Part shown: positions 1 to 6,736 of the stretch, one piece after another | Layout of the letters: every line of letters begins with the position of its first letter | Numbering within the stretch: the first letter of the stretch is position 1 | Assembly (NCBI GenBank): GCA_021730845.1 | Contig: JAKFYL010000063.1 | Location: 1 to 37,472, forward strand | Reading direction: 5' to 3' | Length of the DNA: 37,472 nt | Origin: Planctomycetota bacterium | GTDB lineage: Bacteria > Planctomycetota > UBA1135 > GCA-002686595 | Translations under genes and position numbers: made by a program | Notes under the pieces: generated by a model | Told to the model about the DNA's origin: nothing | The model's input: the letters and a program-made list of their open reading frames with translations, nothing else | The model's database searches: none

Positions 1-127
1 TACGCGCGGCTCCCCCATGGGGAAGGGACAACCCTTCCCCATACCCCATCCCCTTGACGGATCGGCAGCCTCGGTGTCCACTGACCGCGTTACTAAACCC
101 CGTGTCCACTGAACCGGGGGAGGTCCA
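1..127 (-). mobile_element. End of a probable IS3-type insertion sequence
   Basis: Read on the minus strand from base 127 leftwards, the sequence starts TGGACCTCCCCCGGTTCAGT, with a TG tip and a GTCCACT/AGTGGAC core resembling the ends of many IS3-family elements. The decamer TGTCCACTGA occurs twice on the plus strand, at 75-84 and 103-112. Homology of the adjoining glycosyltransferase gene stops exactly at this tip. No transposase is in view; it would lie beyond the left edge. The family assignment rests on recall of IS3 ends and is an inference. The alternative is an unrelated deletion junction. Confidence 0.45.
17..42. repeat. Perfect 11-bp inverted repeat (hairpin)
   Basis: ATGGGGAAGGG (17-27) and CCCTTCCCCAT (32-42) are perfect reverse complements around a 4-nt loop. 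It lies inside the putative insertion-sequence end. It may be a terminator-like hairpin or a subterminal transposase site; there is no T-tract next to it. Confidence 0.5.
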
Positions 128-928
128 GTCTTCGACGTCTTCGTAGTCGTCTCGACACTCTATGTAGTGACGGCCGGGCTCGAGATCACCCTCCAGGAAC
201 CAAGTCTCGAAGCGCGGACGTGGCATGATGCACACGGAGTTCGAGGACAGGATCCACTTGAGGTTGGAAGCCACGTCGTTGCCTTCGGGAGAGAGCACGA
301 ACTTGAAGCGCAGTTGCCTCCCGATGCTCATGTACGGCTTCTTCCACGGGGTGTTCGGGCGATCGTCGCAGACCTCCCCGACGTCACATACAGGGCTCTT
401 GAAGAGCGTCTCGAGCATGCGCTGCCGGTTTGGGCGCCCCGCATGGCCACGCCACACCGCAGCATCGAGCTTGTGCTCGAACGGGCGCTGGTCGCTGACG
501 AAGTTGAAGTGCCGGATCTTGTTCAGCTTGAACAGGATCGAATTCGCATTGGGCTTGGAAGTAGGGCGTGCCTTGACGAACGTCGGCACGTCAGGAACGA
601 ACGTCTTGTCACCGAATCGGTAGTCGATACGGAACTCCGGGTCGAAATAGCGCAGGTACTCCAGCATGTCCATGCAGTAGTTCCGCTTCTTGTCGAAGTC
701 GCGGAAGCGCAGCTGCTGTGCTGCCGACGAGAGCTGGATGAACCCGTCGAGTTGATTGTAGTGAGTGACCCGCGCCAAGAGAGCGCGCTCGTCGCGCTCG
801 GAAAGGCGCTGGAGCTTTGCGTCAAGCTGAGCTCGCCACAACGAGCCGGGCAGGCTCAATCGTAGGAGGTTGGCAGAGTAGTACGGGAGACGCAGGTTTC
901 TATGTCGATCCCAGCGAATGAGTCGCAC
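128..928 (-). pseudogene. Glycosyltransferase family 90 (CAP10/LpsA-like), 3' end lost
   Basis: The minus-strand frame gives 267 residues matching the bacterial family 90 glycosyltransferases, which add sugars to lipopolysaccharide or related surface glycans. Seen in order: the N-terminal YYSANLLRL helix; YRFGD and VPTFVKARP (about 103-122); NSILFKLNKIRHF (129-141); the AVWRGHAGRPNR donor-site segment (157-168); CDVGEV (181-186); and KFVLSPEGNDVASNLKW (209-225), SNSVCIMPRPRFETWF (229-244) and PGRHYIECRDDYEDVED (251-267). The family normally continues with a further helical segment, but here homology stops after DYEDVED at the TG tip of a probable insertion sequence. The frame then runs open to the window edge. 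Start: GTG at 928, preceded by AGGAGG nine bases upstream; a stop lies further upstream at about 995. A functional product is doubtful because of the lost C-terminus. Confidence 0.75.
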
Positions 929-997
929 GGTGAATACCCTCCTCGCAGCCTCGCATCGCGCTATGCATGCCGTGAAGACGATGCCCCGCGAGGATCA

Positions 998-1252
998 ATA
1001 CAGCGGAAAGCCCGTGTAGGGTCTTTGCGAAGGCCAGCCGACGGCAGACGCCCATCCCTTTAACTGTTGTTGACGCATGCCCTCCGCCATGTGCTTCGGG
1101 CCGTTTCATCGACGATCCAGGACACTCTCGCTCTCGGCCCCGTGGAAGTGAAAATCTCCCCCAGGCTCAGGGGGTTGGCCACGAGCCGAGTCTTCATCGC
1201 CGGAGTGCGTTTCACGTCCCCGAACCTTAGTGAAGCGTGCAGGCGAGCGAAG
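998..1252. other. Intergenic debris, no gene seen
   Basis: No reading frame here resembles a protein family I know. A CCCCC/GGGGG hairpin lies at 1158-1174. The surrounding GTGGAAGTGAAAATCTCCCC (about 1142-1161) vaguely recalls the repeated motifs near IS21-family ends, but this is too weak to call. Together with its flanks the stretch reads as remains of mobile elements. Confidence 0.35.
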
Positions 1253-1381
1253 TCATAGAAGCACTAGCGGAGCGCGATCAGGTCGGCCAGGCTGCGGCTC
1301 GAGCGCACGAAGTTGGTCGTAGGCCGTCCAGGTCGTCGCGCGGTACTTCGCCTTGTACGTCGGGTGGACTCTCGAGCTCAT
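1253..1381 (-). pseudogene. N-terminal fragment of an IS5/IS1182-type transposase
   Basis: A 42-codon frame starts at ATG 1381 and encodes MSSRVHPTYKAKYRATTWTA, followed by YDQ. The KYRxTxWxxYxxxL pattern is the usual start of IS5/IS1182-group DDE transposases ('KYRTTNWxxYNxAL'). After YDQL the match drifts; a shifted frame (SLADLIA) still echoes the family's 'RGSLTVWIS' block. This suggests a frameshift and decay before the stop at 1253. The rest of the transposase is absent. This is a similarity judged by eye over about 20 residues, so the assignment is moderate. Confidence 0.45.
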
Positions 1382-1523
1382 CCCTCTACCGTCGCCGGGA
1401 TGCTCGGTTCGGCATCAGGCTGGCGCTGCGATTTGCTCTTGGGACGACTCGGGACCCGGGGTTCATGCGGCAACGCCGCGCAGCGCGATTTCGAGGCGTA
1501 TCCTGTGCTCCACGATGCTTCAC
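1382..1523. other. Upstream region of the DUF3500 lipoprotein gene
   Basis: The 142 bases between the transposase remnant and the lipoprotein gene should hold its promoter. I see no convincing -35/-10 pair and no strong Shine-Dalgarno close to the three candidate ATGs. Confidence 0.3.
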
Positions 1524-2585
1524 ATGAATCGCATGAATCTTCCCTGGACTTCCCTCGGCCTGGTTGCGCTCGTGCTTTATGGGTGCGCGGCTGTCGGAGG
1601 AAACGGACCTGACGGCGACGCGGAGGCGCGCCGCATTCAGGCAGCTCAGCGGTTCCTGGCGACGCTCGATCCCGCGCAACGAGAGCGCGCAAAGGCATCT
1701 TTCGAGGCCGCGGAGCGGCGCGCGTGGGATTTCGTGCCCAAGGCGCGCCCCGGCGTTCGGCTCGGGGACCTCGACACCCGCCAGCGCACTGCGCTTCACG
1801 AGCTGCTCGACACGACGCTCTCCAGTCAGGGGCACCTCAAGGTGGAGGGCATCGTGCGGCTCGAGGATGTGCTCTTCGAGCTCGAGTCCAAGCCCGGTGC
1901 GCCCGCGAGCCACCGCGACCCTGGGCAATATTCGATCCGAGTGTTCGGATCGCCGGGAACCGGACCGTGGGCGTGGAAGTTCGAAGGCCACCACGTCTCG
2001 CTGAACTTCACGTCGACTGAAGCGGGTCCGTCGCGCACCACTCCTTTCTTCTTGGGTGTGAGTCCGGCCCGGATTCCGGCCGGAAAGTACGCGGGTGCAC
2101 GCGTATTGATCATCGAAGAAGACCTCGGCCGTGAGATCTTGCTCGCGCTCGACGAAGGACAACGCGCCAGCTCACGCCTGGCGGGCGCGAAGCCGAGCGA
2201 CGTGATCCTTGGACCGAGCGTTGATCGCTGCTTCGAGCATGTCGAGGGCGTGCGCGTCGGCGATCTGCGCCCCGAGCAGCAGGGGCTCGTGACTCGGCTG
2301 CTCGACGAGTTTGCGCAGAACCTCGCCCCCGATCTGTGCGCACAGGCGCGCCAGCGCTTCGCTGAAGACGGCGTCGACGCGCTTCGTTTCGGTTGGAACG
2401 GCGGCACGGGCGTCGGCGAAGCGCACTACTGGCGCATCGTCGGCTCGAAGTTCGCGATCGAGTTCGCCGATGTCGACGGTGGCTCGAACCACTTCCACTG
2501 CGTGTGGCGCGACTTTGAGCGCGACTTCGGCGCCGATCTCCTGCGCGAGCACTTGGAGCACGACCACGCGCACAGCGGACACTGA
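1524..2585 (+). CDS. DUF3500 family lipoprotein
   Basis: Predicted 353-residue lipoprotein of the DUF3500 family, whose biochemical role is not established. The N-terminus has an Arg, a hydrophobic stretch and a lipobox ending at Cys21 (L-Y-G-C). Family landmarks follow in order: FLATLDPAQR near the start; the WDFVPKARPGVRLGDL block; LLDTTLSSQGHLKVEGIVRLE; the RDPGQYSIRVFGSPGTGPWA stretch followed by WKFEGHHVSLNF; the EEDLGREIL segment; and a C-terminal HYWRIVGSKFAIEFADVDGG segment, then NHFHCVWRDFERDFG, ending in a His-rich tail (HLEHDHAHSGH). The many conserved His residues suggest a metal site, which is inference. Three in-frame ATGs at 1515, 1524 and 1533 are possible. 1524 is chosen because it keeps an Arg before the hydrophobic core; no ribosome site decides. 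It stands alone, convergent with the next gene. Confidence 0.85.
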   Translation: MNRMNLPWTSLGLVALVLYGCAAVGGNGPDGDAEARRIQAAQRFLATLDPAQRERAKASFEAAERRAWDFVPKARPGVRLGDLDTRQRTALHELLDTTLSSQGHLKVEGIVRLEDVLFELESKPGAPASHRDPGQYSIRVFGSPGTGPWAWKFEGHHVSLNFTSTEAGPSRTTPFFLGVSPARIPAGKYAGARVLIIEEDLGREILLALDEGQRASSRLAGAKPSDVILGPSVDRCFEHVEGVRVGDLRPEQQGLVTRLLDEFAQNLAPDLCAQARQRFAEDGVDALRFGWNGGTGVGEAHYWRIVGSKFAIEFADVDGGSNHFHCVWRDFERDFGADLLREHLEHDHAHSGH

Positions 2586-2824
2586 CTTCGGCTGGTGGAC
2601 CGTGCTCATGATCAGGCGGCCGCTTGGCTGTAGTGCCTGGGAAGTCCGCCGAGTCTTGCGTGCGACCGAAAGCGGCCGAGTATTCGGACACAGCGGGCTC
2701 GGAGCACTGCCAGAATGACTATGCCCGAGCATCGGACTGGCGCTGGTCGCGGGTTGATCCATGCTGCCCGAGTGGCATCTGAGGGGCGCTACGGGGGTTT
2801 CGGGACGCACAGGTACTAGCTCGT

Positions 2825-2845
2825 GCGCTTCGATGTCCTAAGCGC
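2825..2845. terminator. Weak hairpin between convergent genes
   Basis: GCGCTT (2825-2830) and AAGCGC (2840-2845) form a 6-bp stem with a 9-nt loop, just past the stop of the PVC heme protein gene and facing the DUF3500 gene. No T-tract follows on either strand, so a termination role is only possible. The rest of 2586-2880 shows no gene. Confidence 0.2.
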
Positions 2846-2880
2846 AGCCGCTTTGCGAGCGCGCGCTGCGGCGCGGGCGC

Positions 2881-5800
2881 CTAGCGCTTCGCTGGACCCA
2901 GAATGACGCCGCTCTCGAGCTGGAACGGCAAGTCCGGGTCGCCGATGAGGATCAGCTCGCCGCGCTCCGGGCCGGCGGCGTGCGTGTCGACGATCAGCGT
3001 CCCGTTTCCGTGCACGGCGAGACGGTCGCCGAGGAGCGTCACAGCGATCTCGAGCGGATCTCCTTCCGGCGGCGGCTTTTGCAGCTCGAGGTGCGCGGCG
3101 TCGATCCAGTAGCCGTTCTCGCTGACGCTGACGCCTGGAGCCAGCGTGCGCACGTCCACCCCGCGCTTCAGATCCGGGTTCGCGCGCACGAGGATCTGGA
3201 AGCCGCGGCCCGTCCCGCGGACGCGCACGCTCGTGTCGGTCACTGGGAAAGGCGCCGCGAGCTTGCGCGCGCTGGACGACGAGCTCTTCTCCCAGTCCTC
3301 GCGGCAAAAGAGCGGCTCCCACGCGCGGCGCCCCAGGTCGGCGAAGCGCAGATCCTTCCACACGAGGTTCGTGTTGTTGCCCGAGTGCACTTGGAGCGCG
3401 AGGAAACCCTCGAGATCGGCGGGATCGAGATGGTCGACGGCGGGAACGCCGTTGAGCCACGTGCGGACGCGGACGCCGATGCACTCGATGCGGAAGTGGT
3501 TCCAGCCAGCGCCATCGAACGCTTTCCGAGCCGGCTCGTTGCCCTCGAGGTTCGCGAGCCAGCCGCGCCGGCCCTCGTCGTAGAGCCCGCCCGACCACGC
3601 ACGTGCGCTGGGGTCGATCTCGATCTGCCAGCCGCGGACTCGGCCCACTGCGTCTTGGTTCGAGCGCACCTGGATCCCGGAGTTGCCTTGGTCGAAGAGT
3701 TTCACATCCAGCTCGAGCACGAAGTCGCCAAACGTTCGCTCCGTCGCCAAAAAACTCTGTGCGCCGCCGCCGACGCGGCCGTTGATCCCGCCATCCTGGA
3801 CCTCGAACCGTGCGTCGCCAATCGAGCGCCACCCCGCGAGCGTGCGTCCGTCGAACAGCGCCGCGCCGTCGAGGCCGGATTCGGGCCGCGCAGACGCCGC
3901 AAGTTCGTCCGCGACCCCCTGCAGTTCAGCGGGCGCGAACGGCTTCGAGCGCCCGGCGAGTGCGCTGCGCGCGCCGGAAACGACTTCGGGCTCGACCGGT
4001 TCGGCGCCGTGGCCCCACTCGCGGCGCAGGTAGCTGAGGACCGCGGCGATATCCGCGTCCGGACCGTTCCACGCCGGCATCGATAGGTTCCACTCGCGCC
4101 CGTTGATGTGCAGGGGGCCCTCGAGGCCCGCAAGCACGAGCCGCGCGGCGATCGCGGGATCGCCCAGCACCCAGGACGAATCGCGCAGCGGCGGCGCCTT
4201 GCCCGGCTCGCCGCGCCCGCTGGGCAGATGGCAGCTGGCGCAAACCTCGGCGTACACCGCGCGGCCGCGTTCGACGCGCGCCGTCTCTGCCGCGGTCAGC
4301 GGACGAACGAGCGCTTCTGCGGGCGCGTCGGCGCGTCCGGGCCAGACGAGCATCTCGAGCAGCTTCTCGGCGCGCGAGCTCACGTCGGCATTGGGATCGG
4401 CGCGCAGCACGAGCGCCGCGTCCGGCGCGCGCGCGAGCCGCACGTACCCCGGGCTTGCGCGCGGTCCCTTGGGGCGCGCGGCGAGCGCGCCGTCGATCAG
4501 TGCCAAGAGGAACCAGGGCTTCTCGCGCGCTTGGGCCAGCATCGAGCCGAAAACGATCTCGAGGTCCTGCCCGCGCCCCTCGCGCACGAGGCACGTCATG
4601 AGCTCGCGCGCGAGTTCGGCCCGCCCATCGCCCCCGTCCAAGCTCGCGTGATCCGGCAGCCACAGGGTCCCGACCAGCGCCTGCAAGAAGTGCGCGTGGT
4701 TTCCGGACAGCCCGGACAGCACGGCCCGGCGGTTTTCCGCCAGCGCGGCGTTGCGCGCGGCGCTGCCGACGTACTCCGCCGGATCCGCGTGCCCGGATAG
4801 GCTCGCGAACGCGCGCTGCGAGAGCCGCGCGTTCCTGTCCATCGCGGCTTGCAGATACAGCTCGAGGATGCCCGGCTCGCGGAGATCGAGAAGCGGCTCG
4901 CACGCGCGTAAGGCCTCGTGGCGCACGTCGATCGAACTGTCTTGCAAGAGCTTCACCGCCACGGCCGCGTCGATCGCGCCCGATCCTGCCAGAACCCACA
5001 GCGCGTGGATGCGCGCCAGCGGCGAGGTCGCGCCCGTGGCGATCTGCACGAGCTTGGGATTGGAGCTGGCGCGGTCCCATTCGCCTTCGACGAACAGGCG
5101 CTGGGCCGTGTCGCGCAGCCAGCCGTTCGGGCTCTCGAGCCGCTTCAAGAGCTCGGCAGTGGAAAGACCGGAGAGCGCCACCGTCGCGGGACGGCTCCAG
5201 CCCGCGGGCGCGATCCGCCAGATGCGTCCGCGATCGTCGGGCCCGTCGAGCCGGCGCGCCTCGACCTGCCGGCGCAGGTACGTCGTCACGAAGGTCCGGT
5301 GCTGGAGGATCCCGCGGTACATGTCGACGACGTAGAGCGCGCCATCGGGCCCATCCGTCAGGTTCACGGGCCGGAAGCGCTCGTCCGTGGACGTCAGGAA
5401 GTCGCGGTCCTTCCACGCGCCGTGCGCCTCGAGGACGAGGTCGTCCTTATGCTCCAGCACGAATCGCTTCACGAGGTTTCCCGCGGGCTCGCACACGAAC
5501 GCATTGCCGCGGTACTGCTCGCCCAGCGCGTCGCCGCGCAGGATCCACGGCCCGCAAGCCGCGTCGGAACGTCGCAGGCGGCCGTCCAGGAGCCAGCCCT
5601 CGCGGTACGCGCGGTTCACGCCCGGCGTCGGATGCGCGGGAAACGTCGACTGGTCGGTCGCGACTCTCGCGTTCACGAGCGGGCCCGGATCGAGCGCGTC
5701 GTTGCGCGCGCGATCACGCGAGCACACGAAGTCCGCGCGCAGGAAATCCGAGTTGTTGTTGTAGAAGATGCGCCCCAGGTCGTCGCGCGTGATCCCCCAC

Positions 5801-6582
5801 TGGCCGCCGCCGCAGGTGCGCTCCTTGGCCCACTGGCCGTTCTGGAACCGGTAGCGCAGGTCGTGGTTCGCGCTCTGGAACGCGCCGTCGAGCGTCCACA
5901 AGAGCCCGTTCGGGCCGTACTCGGGACTGACAATGCCGCTGATGCCGGCGTCGACGTCCGTGATCTCGTCTGCGTGGCCGTCGCCGTCCGTGTCGCGCGC
6001 GAAGATGACCTTGGGCGGCGCGATCACGAGCGCTCCGCCGCGCGTCGGAGCGACGGAACGCGGCAGCACGAGGCCTTCGAGGAAGCGCGACGCGCGGTCC
6101 ATCCGGCCGTCGCCGTCGTCGTCGTACAGGATCGAGACGCGCCCGGTCGGCTCGCGTTCGCCGGCACCGTCGATGTCGCGCATGTAGCCGCGCATCTCGA
6201 CGACCCACAGACGGCCGTCCTCGTCGAACACGGCCTGCACGGGCGCCTCGATCAGCGGCTCGCTCGCGACGAGCTCGATCGACAGGCAGGCAGGGAGCAC
6301 AAACGTCGCGCGCTGCGCGTCCGCCGCGAGCGGCTGGGGCACGGGCAAGTTCGAGGACGCGGGCGCCGCCGGCTGCGGCTCGCCGGCGATGTCACCGGCC
6401 TGGGCCGCGGCCGTGCGCGCGCCGAGGCCGAAGGCGCACAGCGCACAGGCAACGATGCGCATGCCAGAGGCGGCCCTGGGGCGCACAGCAGCGTGACGGG
6501 CCGTTCGCGAATCCAGGTTCATGATCTTCGTGTTGCGCGACCTAAGGAACGACTCCGCCCAAGAGAAACGCGTTCCGGGCAT
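2881..6582 (-). CDS. PVC-type heme-binding propeller / cytochrome c / DUF1080 fusion protein
   Basis: Exported 1233-residue multidomain protein typical of Planctomycetota and Verrucomicrobia, presumed to oxidise or hydrolyse sugars in the periplasm. Order: a long basic n-region and signal peptide ending near AAAQA (about residue 61); a beta-propeller of the membrane-bound dehydrogenase type (about 90-440, with VRVSILYDDDGDG-like and RDTDGDGHADE calcium-like loops, and DGPDGALYVVDMYRG); HEAT-like helical repeats (about 455-690); a c-type cytochrome domain with heme motif CASCH at about 781-785 and a probable Met ligand in NLSMPAW; a DUF1080 concanavalin-like domain (about 905-1110, ALFDGRTLAGW ... 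GNSGIQVRS ... WNHFRIE ... GFLALQVHSG); and a C-terminal beta-rich tail. Start at ATG 6582 because GGAGG lies 8 bases upstream; ATGs at 6609, 6522 and 6462 are alternatives. DUF1080 is the fold now linked to 3-keto-disaccharide hydrolases, so coupling keto-sugar cleavage with electron transfer is a reasonable inference. Confidence 0.9.
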   Translation of the reverse strand: MPGTRFSWAESFLRSRNTKIMNLDSRTARHAAVRPRAASGMRIVACALCAFGLGARTAAAQAGDIAGEPQPAAPASSNLPVPQPLAADAQRATFVLPACLSIELVASEPLIEAPVQAVFDEDGRLWVVEMRGYMRDIDGAGEREPTGRVSILYDDDGDGRMDRASRFLEGLVLPRSVAPTRGGALVIAPPKVIFARDTDGDGHADEITDVDAGISGIVSPEYGPNGLLWTLDGAFQSANHDLRYRFQNGQWAKERTCGGGQWGITRDDLGRIFYNNNSDFLRADFVCSRDRARNDALDPGPLVNARVATDQSTFPAHPTPGVNRAYREGWLLDGRLRRSDAACGPWILRGDALGEQYRGNAFVCEPAGNLVKRFVLEHKDDLVLEAHGAWKDRDFLTSTDERFRPVNLTDGPDGALYVVDMYRGILQHRTFVTTYLRRQVEARRLDGPDDRGRIWRIAPAGWSRPATVALSGLSTAELLKRLESPNGWLRDTAQRLFVEGEWDRASSNPKLVQIATGATSPLARIHALWVLAGSGAIDAAVAVKLLQDSSIDVRHEALRACEPLLDLREPGILELYLQAAMDRNARLSQRAFASLSGHADPAEYVGSAARNAALAENRRAVLSGLSGNHAHFLQALVGTLWLPDHASLDGGDGRAELARELMTCLVREGRGQDLEIVFGSMLAQAREKPWFLLALIDGALAARPKGPRASPGYVRLARAPDAALVLRADPNADVSSRAEKLLEMLVWPGRADAPAEALVRPLTAAETARVERGRAVYAEVCASCHLPSGRGEPGKAPPLRDSSWVLGDPAIAARLVLAGLEGPLHINGREWNLSMPAWNGPDADIAAVLSYLRREWGHGAEPVEPEVVSGARSALAGRSKPFAPAELQGVADELAASARPESGLDGAALFDGRTLAGWRSIGDARFEVQDGGINGRVGGGAQSFLATERTFGDFVLELDVKLFDQGNSGIQVRSNQDAVGRVRGWQIEIDPSARAWSGGLYDEGRRGWLANLEGNEPARKAFDGAGWNHFRIECIGVRVRTWLNGVPAVDHLDPADLEGFLALQVHSGNNTNLVWKDLRFADLGRRAWEPLFCREDWEKSSSSSARKLAAPFPVTDTSVRVRGTGRGFQILVRANPDLKRGVDVRTLAPGVSVSENGYWIDAAHLELQKPPPEGDPLEIAVTLLGDRLAVHGNGTLIVDTHAAGPERGELILIGDPDLPFQLESGVILGPAKR

Positions 6583-6736
6583 TGAAACATCCTCCAGGCG
6601 ATGGTGCATCCATCCGGCGCAGGCGACAACTCCCCTGCCCAGCGGAGCTCAACGCCCAATCGCGACTGAGGCCGGTCGGCCGAGCTCGAACATCCTGTTC
6701 TGGATGTTGCACGCGATCAGCGTCTCGGTTTCCTAA

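Noticed and set aside
167-865. 232-codon open frame on the plus strand opposite the glycosyltransferase
   Set aside because: The minus-strand frame gives a continuous family 90 glycosyltransferase; the plus frame matches nothing and is an antisense shadow.
900-1258. Two short open frames (900-1109 minus; 1067-1258 plus)
   Set aside because: No ribosome site, no recognisable motif, and they overlap mobile-element debris.
4918-6585. Very long open frame on the plus strand (555 codons) and others across 2980-4086
   Set aside because: They run antisense to the PVC heme/DUF1080 gene, whose domains are unmistakable. High GC keeps the opposite strand open; the composition is Arg/Ala/His-rich without motifs.
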